Positions 15,891-24,094 of a stretch of 64,000 nt of DNA are shown here, piece by piece. This DNA comes from Chitinophaga pinensis. GTDB taxonomy: Bacteria > Bacteroidota > Bacteroidia > B-17B0 > Aurantibacillaceae. The position numbers and the translations under genes were made by a program. Every line of letters begins with the position of its first letter. Position 1 is the stretch's first letter. The notes below the pieces were generated by a model. The model ran no database searches and was not told where the DNA came from. It saw only the letters and a program-made list of their open reading frames with translations. Where the stretch lies: assembly GCA_945860225.1 (NCBI GenBank), contig CAMAPT010000006.1, positions 62,001 to 126,000 of the forward strand. The letters are read 5' to 3'.

Positions 15891-17468
15891 ATGATTATCA
15901 TTGGGACACGCGGTAGCGAATTGGCACTTTGGCAAGCTAATTTCACAAAAGATTTACTTGAAAAACAAGGGCATGAAGTTGAAATAAAAATTATTGAAAC
16001 GAAAGGAGATACCTCACAACAATGGAATACAAGTTTTGATAAATTAGAAGGCAAAGGCTTTTTCACAAAAGAATTGGAAGAAGCTTTATTAGCTAAAACC
16101 ATCGATGTAGCCGTTCATTCTCACAAAGATTTACCTACCGAAAATCCGGAGGGATTAATTATTGCTGGTGTTTCTTCTCGCGAAAATCCGGCAGACTGGT
16201 TAATTATTAGAGAGGATTGCGTAGATGACCAACAAAAATTTTCTTTAAAAAAAGGGGCTAAAGTTGGTACATCTTCTGCCAGACGGAAATCTCAATTCTT
16301 ATCATTTAGACCGGATGTTGAAATTTCTGATTTAAGAGGTAATGTACCAACCCGAATTAAAAAATTAAGAGAAGGCCAATATGATGCTATATTATTAGCC
16401 GCTGCCGGTTTAGAACGATTGGAATTGGATTTATTTGACTTTCATGTTGAGCAACTAGAGCCCAATGAATTTATTCCGGCGCCGGCACAAGGTGTTTTAG
16501 CATGGCAAATACGAGAAGATGACTACAAATTAAGTGATGTGTTTGATGCTATTTGTGATTATGATGTGATGATTAACATCAACATCGAACGTAGGGTATT
16601 AAATTTATTAGATGGAGGTTGTCAACTACCATTGGGTGTTTTTTGTGATGTGGAAATGAACGACCAAGATCGCAAATTATTTAAAGTATCGGTTTCTGTT
16701 GCTGATGCCTGGAATACACAAGCCAAGCATTTGTATTATGAAACCACTAATACAGAAGATTTACCCGAAAAAATAGTAGAACACATACAACGCATCAGCC
16801 CAAAATCAATATTCATCTCAAGAGAAGCTCATGAAAGTTCTTACCTCAACAGATGGTTAACTAATTTAGACTTTAAGGTAGAGTGCAAAAGTTTAATTGA
16901 TTTAAAAAAATTAACCATTAAAGAATTGCCCAAAAGTGATTGGTTATTTTTTAGCAGTAAACATGCTGTTGAATTTTTCTTTATGCAAAAACCTAATATC
17001 GGAAATACCAAAATTGGTTGTATCGGAAAATCAACTTCACAAGCTATTAGGCAATTAGGACTTCGTGCTGATTTTATAGGACAAAGCACCGATACAAAAT
17101 TAGTAGGTAAACAATTTTCTGCAAGAGTTGGCTTAGGTAAAGTTGTATTTCCGGTTGCCAGAGACAGCATGAGAACCATACAATGGCAATTCCCGAAACA
17201 ACAAAACGTGATTGATTTGCCTATTTATGCAACTTTAAAAGTACCACACGAAGTATCTGCATCAACGGATATATTAGTTTTTACAAGTCCTAGCAATGCA
17301 GAGTCGTATTTAGAAAAAAACAGTATTCAACCTCACCAAAAAATAATTGCCATGGGCGAGTCTACTGAAAAAGCATTATTAAAAGCCAAAGTAAAAGAAT
17401 CCCAAATTTCAACACCATATTCATTTGATGATTTAGGTTTGTATAGGGCGATATTGCAAGCATTGTAA
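15891..17468 (+). CDS. hemCD: HemC-HemD fusion: porphobilinogen deaminase / uroporphyrinogen-III synthase
   Basis: This 525-residue protein joins two successive heme-pathway enzymes. Residues 1 to about 300 are porphobilinogen deaminase: IIGTRGSELALWQANF, LEGKGFFTKELEEALL, AVHSHKDLPTE, KVGTSSARRKSQ, DLRGNVPTRIKKL, and Cys244 in LDGGCQLPLG, which carries the dipyrromethane cofactor. Residues from about 305 fit HemD, with weak conservation typical of that family (WLFFSSKHAVEFFF, IGCIGKSTSQAIRQLG, DILVFTSPSNAESYLE, KIIAMGESTEKAL). Fusion would hand the unstable hydroxymethylbilane directly to the cyclising enzyme. The stop codon is immediately followed by the ATG of the next gene, so it heads an operon that leads to hemB. 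Confidence 0.92.
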   Translation: MIIIGTRGSELALWQANFTKDLLEKQGHEVEIKIIETKGDTSQQWNTSFDKLEGKGFFTKELEEALLAKTIDVAVHSHKDLPTENPEGLIIAGVSSRENPADWLIIREDCVDDQQKFSLKKGAKVGTSSARRKSQFLSFRPDVEISDLRGNVPTRIKKLREGQYDAILLAAAGLERLELDLFDFHVEQLEPNEFIPAPAQGVLAWQIREDDYKLSDVFDAICDYDVMININIERRVLNLLDGGCQLPLGVFCDVEMNDQDRKLFKVSVSVADAWNTQAKHLYYETTNTEDLPEKIVEHIQRISPKSIFISREAHESSYLNRWLTNLDFKVECKSLIDLKKLTIKELPKSDWLFFSSKHAVEFFFMQKPNIGNTKIGCIGKSTSQAIRQLGLRADFIGQSTDTKLVGKQFSARVGLGKVVFPVARDSMRTIQWQFPKQQNVIDLPIYATLKVPHEVSASTDILVFTSPSNAESYLEKNSIQPHQKIIAMGESTEKALLKAKVKESQISTPYSFDDLGLYRAILQAL

Positions 17469-18167
17469 ATGACCCCTTTTCAAAACCCAACCATATACAT
17501 TGGCGGATTAAGAGTTGATGAACCTGTTACAACGCTTACAGATGTTTTGTTTTGTGCCGTTTGTTTTTTTGCATTTTTTAATACAAGACCCCACGATAAA
17601 CACAAAGCCATCTATTTGTACCGTTGGTTTTTTTTATTAACTGGCATATCCACTTTTGTTGCAGCTATTATAGGCCATGCTTTTCTATATTACTTCGGAA
17701 AAGATGCCAAAATATACGGTTGGGTTCTGGGTATATTTAGCGTATCTTTTGCCCAATTCGCCGCCTTGTATCACACGCGACAATCTATTAATCGACCATT
17801 TTTTAATCTATTGATAATTGCGTGCAGTCTAGAAATTATACTGACTTGTATTTTAATTTTTGCAGTTTGGTCGTTTGTTATTATCGAACTACATACGGCA
17901 TTCAGCTTAGTGATGATCGTCACAATTTTGGAATATATTCATTATAAAAAAACAAACTCTCAGTTAAGTTTATATATGATGTATGGGGTGGGTGTTGCTA
18001 TTATTGCGGTACTATGTCATATACTAAAAATTGCCTTTTCAATTTGGTTCAATCATATTGACTTAAGTCATCTCTTTATGGCTCTTAGTATGTACCTTAT
18101 GTATAAAGCCATAAAAAAATTCGATTCTTTCAATCCTCCTCGTTTTATTGCTCATCAAAACCCTTAA
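17469..18167 (+). CDS. multi-pass membrane protein in the heme operon, unknown function
   Basis: The 232 residues contain about seven hydrophobic helices (for example LTDVLFCAVCFFAFF, FFLLTGISTFVAAIIGHAFLYY, LLIIACSLEIILTCILIFAVW, HLFMALSMYLMYKAI). Conserved-looking His residues lie in or near helices (IIGHAF, IIELHTAF, SHLFMAL). It begins at the base after the hemCD stop and ends 40 bases before the hemB ATG, so it is translationally linked to heme synthesis. The seven-helix shape and helix-borne His residues are reminiscent of DUF6962-like or CREST-type proteins, but I cannot assign it. A role in heme or tetrapyrrole handling is inferred from position only. Confidence 0.7.
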   Translation: MTPFQNPTIYIGGLRVDEPVTTLTDVLFCAVCFFAFFNTRPHDKHKAIYLYRWFFLLTGISTFVAAIIGHAFLYYFGKDAKIYGWVLGIFSVSFAQFAALYHTRQSINRPFFNLLIIACSLEIILTCILIFAVWSFVIIELHTAFSLVMIVTILEYIHYKKTNSQLSLYMMYGVGVAIIAVLCHILKIAFSIWFNHIDLSHLFMALSMYLMYKAIKKFDSFNPPRFIAHQNP

Positions 18168-18207
18168 CTATAAAAAGGATTATCATAACCAATTTAGAAC
18201 ACAGACT

Positions 18208-19188
18208 ATGAATATACTTACACATCGTCCGCGCCGAAACAGAAAATCAAGCGCTATCAGAAATTTAGTTCAGGAAAATGAAGTGACTGTCAATGATTTT
18301 ATTTTCCCGTTGTTTTTAATTGATGGTAAAAATAAGAAAACAGAGGTCAAATCGATGCCAGGTATTTTTAGGTTGAGTACTGACTTAATGTTGAAAGAGA
18401 TTGAAAGCTGTTTGAAACTAGGAATTACCACGTTTGATATTTTCCCGAGCTTAACCGATAAGTTTAAAGATAAAACTGCTACCGAAAGCACAAATAAAAA
18501 TGGATTGTATTTAAAAACATTAACCCTCATAAAAAAGAAATTTCCAGAGGCCTGCATTATGACTGATGTGGCGATGGATCCTTATAGCAGCGACGGGCAC
18601 GATGGCTTAGTGAGAAACGGTGAAATTGTGAATGATGAAACATTAGACATTTTAGCAAAAATGGCCATTGCCCAAGCTGAATGTGGCATTGACATTATTG
18701 GGCCGAGCGATATGATGGACGGACGAGTTGGTTTTATAAGAAATGCTCTAGATGATGCCGGATTTTCGAACGTATCGATTATGAGCTACACAGCTAAATA
18801 TGCCAGTGCTTTTTATGGCCCTTTTAGAGATGCGCTAGATAGTGCGCCAAAATTTGGAGATAAAAAAACATACCAAATGAATCCGGCTAATAGTAAGGAA
18901 GCCATATTAGAAGCTCAATTAGATTTTGAAGAAGGAGCCGATTTTTTAATGGTAAAACCAGCCTTATCGTATTTAGACATCATAAAAGACCTCAACACAC
19001 ACTTTAGTTTGCCAATTGCTGCTTATAATGTAAGCGGAGAATATGCTATGGTAAAAGCCGCCGCAGCTAAAGGATGGATTGATGGAGACCGAGTACGTGA
19101 TGAAATTTTATTAAGCATGAAACGTGCGGGTGCCTCAATTATCTTGACGTATTTTGCCAAAGAATGGGCGTTAAAGCATAAGAATTAA
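18208..19188 (+). CDS. hemB: delta-aminolevulinic acid dehydratase (porphobilinogen synthase)
   Basis: HemB condenses two 5-aminolevulinates to porphobilinogen, the substrate of the HemC domain encoded just upstream. The start at 18208 gives MNILTHRPRRNRKSSAIRNLV, the normal family N-terminus; a longer frame back to 18148 would overlap the membrane-protein gene and adds no homology. Active-site lysines lie in MSYTAKYASAFYGPFRDAL and FLMVKPALSYLDI. The metal loop reads DVAMDPYSSDGHDG, with Asp residues where zinc enzymes have three Cys, so this is a zinc-independent, magnesium-type HemB. It has 326 residues. Confidence 0.95.
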   Translation: MNILTHRPRRNRKSSAIRNLVQENEVTVNDFIFPLFLIDGKNKKTEVKSMPGIFRLSTDLMLKEIESCLKLGITTFDIFPSLTDKFKDKTATESTNKNGLYLKTLTLIKKKFPEACIMTDVAMDPYSSDGHDGLVRNGEIVNDETLDILAKMAIAQAECGIDIIGPSDMMDGRVGFIRNALDDAGFSNVSIMSYTAKYASAFYGPFRDALDSAPKFGDKKTYQMNPANSKEAILEAQLDFEEGADFLMVKPALSYLDIIKDLNTHFSLPIAAYNVSGEYAMVKAAAAKGWIDGDRVRDEILLSMKRAGASIILTYFAKEWALKHKN

Positions 19189-19382
19189 TTATAAACAACT
19201 ATATAAACTAGTTTGTACGGATTTTTAGCCGCTAGAGTGGTGGATAATTTTTTATCTGGTGGCAATTCGGTTGAAAAGTGACAGGCAATAAAAGTGGAGT
19301 CCAGAAGTCACTTTAAAAAACGGAGGCGAAACCTGAAAAGCTTTTTTTATAGAGTAGGGACAATTTAAATTAATTCATAAAA

Positions 19383-20090
19383 ATGAAAAAAGTAAGTTTA
19401 TTTTTAGGTGCAGTTGCTATGACTGCAATGATTTTTACAAGCTGCGGTGGTTCTGCATCATCTGAAACTAAAAAGGAAGTTGATAATAACACGGAAAATT
19501 CCAAAGAAGTAACCATCGGCAAACAAGTTTGGATGAAGGAAAATCTCGAGGTAGATAAATTCCGAAACGGTGACCCCATTCCTGAAGTGAAAACAGTTGA
19601 GGAATGGCTAGCGGCTGGTGAAAATAAACAACCTGCTTGGTGTTATTATAACAACAACCCTGATAATGGAGAGCGTTATGGTAAATTATATAACTGGTAC
19701 GCTGTAACCGATCCTAGAGGATTATCACCTGAAGGTTGGAAAATACCATCAGACGAAGATTGGTCAAGGTTAACTGATTTTTTAGGTGGTGAATCTATTG
19801 CTGGAAAAAAAATGAAATTAACTGAATTTTTAAAAGAAGGTGACGGTAAAAGTTTAGACGGAACGAACGAAAGTGGTTTTACAGGTCTACCTGGTGGCAA
19901 ACGCCAATGGAAAGGAGAATTCGCCTATCTAGGAGAGGGTAATGGCTGGTGGAGTACTACCGAGGGCGATCCAAACCTTACAAGTGGTTCACGTGTTCTC
20001 TCTCTGGATTTCGATTACGCCGCAAGCAAGGTATACAAATACGATGACGATAAAGGGTGTGGGTTCTCTGTTCGTTGTTTAAAGAACTAA
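19383..20090 (+). CDS. FISUMP-domain lipoprotein
   Basis: The 235-residue protein has a lipobox (MIFTSCGG) that predicts lipidation at about Cys21. The body matches the Fibrobacter succinogenes major paralogous (FISUMP) domain: VTIGKQVWMKENLEVDKFRNGDPIPE, YGKLYNWYAVTDPRGLSPEGWKIPSDEDWSRL and the end GFSVRCLKN. These proteins are outer-membrane or surface lipoproteins of unknown function and occur in many copies in Bacteroidota and Fibrobacter. In the 195 bases upstream, an 8-bp inverted repeat (AAAGTGAC at 19275-19282 with GTCACTTT at 19307-19314) is visible. No partner gene is evident. Confidence 0.85.
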   Translation: MKKVSLFLGAVAMTAMIFTSCGGSASSETKKEVDNNTENSKEVTIGKQVWMKENLEVDKFRNGDPIPEVKTVEEWLAAGENKQPAWCYYNNNPDNGERYGKLYNWYAVTDPRGLSPEGWKIPSDEDWSRLTDFLGGESIAGKKMKLTEFLKEGDGKSLDGTNESGFTGLPGGKRQWKGEFAYLGEGNGWWSTTEGDPNLTSGSRVLSLDFDYAASKVYKYDDDKGCGFSVRCLKN

Positions 20091-20324
20091 TTTATTATTT
20101 CATCTAACAATTAATTATTAAACAATTTACCACAAAGCTATTAATTAAAACAATGGCACACTACAGTTAATTACACTGTATAAACTAACTTGTAATTTAT
20201 TGTTGGGTATATTCTGTTTTTAAAATAATTTAAAAAAGTATAAATATATATTGTGAAGTTTAAAGAAGAAACCAATGATGCTTTGATAGCCAGCTGTTTC
20301 TCCATGACACATTGAAAAAATTAC

Positions 20325-20373
20325 TACAACGACATAACCATAAATTCGAAACATTTATATTTATGTCGTTGTA
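20325..20373. repeat. long inverted repeat overlapping the DoxX promoter (possible operator)
   Basis: TACAACGACATAA (20325-20337) and TTATGTCGTTGTA (20361-20373) are perfect 13-bp inverted arms. An inner pair ATAAAT (20340-20345) and ATTTAT (20353-20358) extends the symmetry. The right arm contains the -33 element of the promoter at 20368, so a bound dimeric repressor could block it. No T run follows, so it is not a terminator. The gap 20091-20507 holds no other gene that I can see. Confidence 0.65.
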
Positions 20374-20398
20374 TGCTAATAAAACAATTTTATATTTG
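20368..20398 (+). promoter_or_regulatory. Bacteroidota-type promoter of the DoxX gene
   Basis: GTTG (20368-20371) and TATATTTG (20391-20398) are separated by 19 bases, which fits the TTG / TAnnTTTG promoter of this phylum exactly. The predicted leader before the ATG at 20508 is about 100 bases. Confidence 0.65.
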
Positions 20399-20507
20399 TA
20401 ATAACAAGCATAAAAAGAAGGATTTTTTCTTACAAATGAAACGGCGCAAGCTTACAATCCATTACCGCATATCACACAGAGTAAACTAACTTTTTTAAAA
20501 ATTTAAA

Positions 20508-20879
20508 ATGAAAAAAGATAAAATCATATTTTGGACAGCGACGATCATCATCGCTTTATTTGAAGGAGTTATGCCGGCATTGACTTCACAAACTGAATTG
20601 GCAAAAGAAGGTGTGAGACATTTGGGTTATCCTGAATATTTTGGAAATGCTTTGGTGATCTTTAAAATTTTAGGTGTATTAACATTAGTGATCGTGCCAA
20701 TACCAAAACGAATAAAAGAATGGGCATATGCAGGTTTTGCATTTGATTTTATTTTTGCAACAATTAGTCAAGGAGCTGTTGATGGTGTAAATGGGCAAAC
20801 ATTCTTTCCTTTAATTGTACTTGGAATTTTATCCGTCTCATACATATACTATCATAAAGTATATTCAAAGCACATGTAA
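20508..20879 (+). CDS. DoxX-like family membrane protein
   Basis: The 123-residue protein has four predicted helices (IIFWTATIIIALFEGVMPAL, FGNALVIFKILGVLTLVIVPI, WAYAGFAFDFIFATISQGAV, LIVLGILSVSYIYYH) and the HLGYPEYF-type motif of the DoxX-like family (PF13564). Members are small cytoplasmic-membrane proteins, some linked to redox or thiol stress and often under TetR or MarR control. The strong palindrome over its promoter agrees with that kind of regulation, but no regulator gene lies beside it. Confidence 0.85.
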   Translation: MKKDKIIFWTATIIIALFEGVMPALTSQTELAKEGVRHLGYPEYFGNALVIFKILGVLTLVIVPIPKRIKEWAYAGFAFDFIFATISQGAVDGVNGQTFFPLIVLGILSVSYIYYHKVYSKHM

Positions 20880-20959
20880 CATACATGTCGTTTAAGGCAT
20901 ACACACAATATAAAACTAAAAAAGAAAAAATATCTGCCGGATTTATTAATACCTTCAAA

Positions 20960-21094
20960 TTAAGGTGCCATATTAATCAGTTCATTGGTTTTCATCAGCA
21001 AATCCATAAATAAAATTTTAGGATTTGCGTTAAGCTCTAAATGATAAAAAGCAGAATTGAATTCTACGAATAAGTGTCCGTAACTATGTTGTTC
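20960..21094 (-). pseudogene. duplicated 3' remnant of holB
   Basis: This stretch repeats the last 45 or so codons of the complete holB gene at 22691-22825 with scattered changes. It reads EFNSAFYHLELNANPK and then ILFMDLLMKTNELINMAP before a stop (20960-20962), against EFNSAFYHVERNANPK and LINMIP in the intact gene. Upstream the frame meets TGA within ten codons of the similarity boundary, so this is not a gene. Many differences keep the protein sequence, so the copy was probably part of a functional gene in its history. The rest of 20880-21333 has no gene, only hairpins listed separately. Confidence 0.85.
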
Positions 21095-21157
21095 TATGAG
21101 GATAATAACTCATTAATTAGTAATTTCAACAAATATACTGTCAGCTGACAAACCTTT

Positions 21158-21197
21158 TGCGGTGAAAAAAGCGTATTTTTACCGCATAATTTGCGGT
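21158..21197. repeat. two mutually exclusive hairpins sharing one arm
   Basis: TGCGGT occurs at 21158-21163 and 21192-21197, and its complement ACCGCA occurs once between them (21181-21186). The central arm can pair with either copy; the left pairing extends through A5/T5 with one bulged base. Such an arrangement can act as a switch, but no function is known here. Confidence 0.45.
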
Positions 21198-21278
21198 GGT
21201 AATTACAATCATAGTAGGCTAACGCTGTTCCAAATTAATACTGTAACTACTTCACCAATTATAGAGTCTTAAAATGTC

Positions 21279-21318
21279 AATTTCAAAAACTGCTTGTATA
21301 AAAGCAATTTTTGAAATT
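21279..21318 (-). terminator. long hairpin after the OmpA-like gene
   Basis: The arms 21279-21295 and 21302-21318 match in 16 of 17 pairs (AATTTCAAAAACTGCTT against its near complement) with a 6-base loop, 15 bases past the stop codon. A true T run does not follow on the minus strand, so termination efficiency is uncertain. Confidence 0.5.
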
Positions 21319-21333
21319 TTGGAACGTAAATTA

Positions 21334-22530
21334 TCAAAATTCCAGTACCATAATTTCTACTCTTCTGTTTTGTTCTTGTTGCTCTGCGGTAGCTCTTGGT
21401 AATTCAAATAGCATTTCATGATCTCCTCTACCATCAATTTCTATCCTTTTTCCATCTATACCTCTATCAACCAAATATTTTTTAATTGTCGTTGCTCTTC
21501 CTTTCGTAAAATCAATAGTGGCTTTCTCACTTGGATTGTCCCTACCATTTGAATGTCCAATAATTACTATTTTAAGGCAGGGATTTTTATTTAATAATTT
21601 TACCAAATTATTCAAGGCAGGAATTGCTTGAGGTAAATACTGAACAGAACCCGGAATAAAATTGATAGAGCCAACAGAATTTTTTCTTCCTTTTTTAAGT
21701 TTCGGTAAAACTGTTTTTAATTCTTTTAATTGAAGGGTATCGGATAAAGTGATGGATTTAGTATAATTAAAATTGCTATCGTTATAAAAATTCAAATTAT
21801 AAGATTGATTTTTAATTAGTGCTGCCTTAAAATGATATGAGCCATCGTTTTTACTTTGTTCTACTGATATTGTATCCCCTTTTTGATTAGTCAGGGCTAT
21901 TTCTGCTTTTATAGGTTTATTATTTTCATCGGTAATTATACCATCAAAATTCACTCGCTGGCAAATTTCTAACTCAAGTATGTGACCATCCCCATTTTTA
22001 TAAACATTATCTAATACTAAATAATAAATCTCGCCTATTTTTACAGTAATGGCCTCACAGTATGCTTCGCCAATACCATATTTAACTAATTTTTGATTTG
22101 AACTAAAGTTTAATCCTGTTTTACCTTGAAGTTCTTTTTTACCCCTGCTGACACAAGCTCTTAAAGGGCTTATTTTGTGTTTTTGTAAACTGTCACAAAA
22201 GTTAGTTTTACCCGATTTAAATAGCATAAAATCATAATCATCGTCGGCTTTAGTTGGAATTACGTGAAATGTTAATTCCCCTGAATCATTCATTACTAAT
22301 TTGTACCAAGCAGTATTGTGTTCTTTTTCAAAGGCATAAATGGTATTTTGTTTAGTTGTACTAATTTCTTGTAACTCACCAAATCCTTTGGGAATAATGG
22401 TTTTCCCATAAATTGTTTTATTATTAACTACCAATTCTTTAGCGTGAGAACAGTCACAAAAAACAGTATCTAATTTTTTACGTTGAGAGAATAAAGGAAC
22501 GGATATGAGTAAAAATAAAACTAATCGCAT
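21334..22530 (-). CDS. OmpA-like C-terminal domain protein
   Basis: The 398-residue protein has a signal peptide (MRLVLFLLISVPLFSQ), a beta-rich middle with a carboxypeptidase-regulatory-like segment (FDGIITDENNKPIKAEIALTN ... DGSYHFKA), and a C-terminal OmpA domain. The last shows IVIIGHSNGRDNP, KGRATTIKKYLVDRGIDGKRIEIDGRG and QNRRVEIMVLEF, the peptidoglycan-binding signature. It is predicted to be periplasmic or anchored to the outer membrane and to bind the cell wall. It lies between holB and the holB 3' remnant, so the whole segment 21095-22690 looks inserted or duplicated. Confidence 0.9.
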   Translation of the reverse strand: MRLVLFLLISVPLFSQRKKLDTVFCDCSHAKELVVNNKTIYGKTIIPKGFGELQEISTTKQNTIYAFEKEHNTAWYKLVMNDSGELTFHVIPTKADDDYDFMLFKSGKTNFCDSLQKHKISPLRACVSRGKKELQGKTGLNFSSNQKLVKYGIGEAYCEAITVKIGEIYYLVLDNVYKNGDGHILELEICQRVNFDGIITDENNKPIKAEIALTNQKGDTISVEQSKNDGSYHFKAALIKNQSYNLNFYNDSNFNYTKSITLSDTLQLKELKTVLPKLKKGRKNSVGSINFIPGSVQYLPQAIPALNNLVKLLNKNPCLKIVIIGHSNGRDNPSEKATIDFTKGRATTIKKYLVDRGIDGKRIEIDGRGDHEMLFELPRATAEQQEQNRRVEIMVLEF

Positions 22531-22690
22531 AATTTATATAACGTACATGAGTCTGAAAAGTAACAAAAACATCATTTTAGATGAGGGCTGATAGAAAAAT
22601 AGCGCCTTTTTTAGGGTCTTTTTATATGTAAGCTAAAAATCAGTTCAATCCTACTTAATGCTATAATAGTAAGGCTATTAGCATTAAAAA

Positions 22691-23815
22691 TTAAGGTATC
22701 ATATTAATCAATTCGTTGGTTTTCATCAGCAAATCCATAAATAAAATTTTAGGATTTGCGTTACGCTCTACATGATAAAAAGCCGAATTAAATTCTTCTA
22801 ACAAGCGCTCATAATTACGTTGATGAACAAAGCGCGAAAATTTGGTAATGAATTCTTTTTCTTCTCCCGAATGCCTTACTAAATCTACGCTTCCAAAATT
22901 AAACATCAAGCAATCTCTAAATATTTCGAGGCCATATTGCAAAAATTGTTTTTGCTGCTCTCTTCCAGTTCGGGCATTGTCATCTATCCAAGATACAGCC
23001 TTTATAGCATCAAATTTTAGAGCAATCAACATAAATGTTCTGAATTTTTGAAGATAGGCCGTTCCCCCATCTAAATGTTGCAATAATAATTGTGCATCCC
23101 TATAACTCCCATCACTCAATAAAGCCACTTGTTTTGCATGTGGCACCTGACAATCAAATTCATTGACCAAGCCTTTTACAATGTCTTCAATTTCTATACG
23201 CTGAAACGTAATTTGTTGCACACGCGAAATAATTGTACTCAGTAATTGATCCGGATGGTTACAAACTAACAGAAACAGGGTTTGTTCAGGTGGTTCTTCT
23301 AATATTTTTAGAAGTTTATTAGCCGAAGAAGCGTTCATTTTTTCCGGCTGCCATATCACCATAATTTTATACCCTCCTTCATAACTGGTATAGGATAATT
23401 TTTTCAGAATATCATTTGCCTCATCGGCGGGAATAAGTGGTTGCTTATTTTCGGCATCCAAACTCCCAAACCAATCCTGAATGGTTAAATAAGGCGTTTC
23501 TAAAAACATATTTCTAAATTCAGGCAATAAATCATTACTGGTTCGCACCGATTTGCTAATTGGAATCGGGAATACTAAATGCAAATCGGGATGGATGAGT
23601 TTGCCGGTTTTTAAGCATGAAGGACAATTGCCACAAGCATCTTCGGGTTGTTTGTTTTCGCAAAACAAATACTGAATAAATGCCATGGCGGTAGGTAAAT
23701 TGCCACTACCTTCGGGCCCGGTAAACATTAAAGCATGAGGCACACGCCCATCTTGCAGCATGTGCAAAAGTCTGTTTTTTACAGGTGTTTGTCCAACTAT
23801 GTTTTTAAAAAGCAC
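22691..23815 (-). CDS. holB: DNA polymerase III delta' subunit
   Basis: This clamp-loader subunit of 374 residues pairs with DnaX. The N-terminal AAA+ fold shows a degenerate P-loop (TGPEGSGNLPTAMAF, Lys replaced by Asn), expected for delta', which does not hydrolyse ATP. A Cys cluster (CENKQPEDACGNCPSC), an SRV sensor motif (TIISRVQQITF) and the stretch LLKILEEPPEQTLFLLVCN support the call. The start is a GTG at 23815. A 9-bp hairpin (22655-22687) follows the stop. Its 3' end is duplicated at 20960-21094. Confidence 0.92.
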   Translation of the reverse strand: MLFKNIVGQTPVKNRLLHMLQDGRVPHALMFTGPEGSGNLPTAMAFIQYLFCENKQPEDACGNCPSCLKTGKLIHPDLHLVFPIPISKSVRTSNDLLPEFRNMFLETPYLTIQDWFGSLDAENKQPLIPADEANDILKKLSYTSYEGGYKIMVIWQPEKMNASSANKLLKILEEPPEQTLFLLVCNHPDQLLSTIISRVQQITFQRIEIEDIVKGLVNEFDCQVPHAKQVALLSDGSYRDAQLLLQHLDGGTAYLQKFRTFMLIALKFDAIKAVSWIDDNARTGREQQKQFLQYGLEIFRDCLMFNFGSVDLVRHSGEEKEFITKFSRFVHQRNYERLLEEFNSAFYHVERNANPKILFMDLLMKTNELINMIP

Positions 23816-23915
23816 TCGCTAATTTACATATTTAGATGATTGTATCTCCAACAACGCATCAACAAATCAAAATCATCTGTAAAAACAAGGATTAATTATG
23901 CATTTTTAAGGGCAC

Positions 23916-24024
23916 AAAAAAAGGGTAAGCTACTTACATCGCACCGCTCAACCATCTACCCTTGCTATGTTCCCATCCTGGGGGATTTGAAAGGAGCTGG
24001 TCGTGTAAGACTTACCCGCCGCAA
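23916..24024 (-). ncRNA. ffs: signal recognition particle RNA (small bacterial type)
   Basis: On the minus strand the ends pair as GGGTAAG (24017-24011) with CTTACCC (23929-23923). The apical domain contains CCCAGGATGGGAACATAGC followed by AAGGGTAG, which fits the conserved Ffh-binding loop (CAGG..GGAA..AGCA.GG). The segment ACGACCAGCTCCTTTCAAA and the 3' half GAGCGGTGCGATGTAAG are typical of the Bacteroidota SRP RNA. Seven T residues (23922-23916) directly after the closing stem act as terminator. The RNA binds Ffh and directs membrane proteins to the translocon. Open frames across this stretch are not genes. Confidence 0.92.
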
Positions 24025-24030
24025 AACTAT

Positions 24031-24066
24031 CAAAATTATTTCAAAAACCAATGCGATTTCAAAAAA
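24031..24066 (-). promoter_or_regulatory. promoter of the SRP RNA gene
   Basis: On the minus strand TTTTTTG (24066-24060) and TAATTTTG (24038-24031) are 21 bases apart, and the RNA would start about 7 bases later near 24024. A second -7 match, TAGTTTTG (24029-24022), overlaps the predicted RNA start. Confidence 0.55.
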
Positions 24067-24094
24067 CTTTTCATGAGAAAACGCATCCCCCTTG

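Noticed and set aside
19275-19314. Terminator between hemB and the FISUMP gene
   Set aside because: The 8-bp inverted repeat has a 24-base loop and is followed by A residues, not T.
22655-22687. Terminator after holB
   Set aside because: A 9-bp hairpin exists but no T run follows on the minus strand; mentioned in the holB entry only.
22691-23815. HolB as a defective protein because of its degenerate P-loop
   Set aside because: Loss of the Walker A Lys is normal for delta' subunits, which do not hydrolyse ATP.
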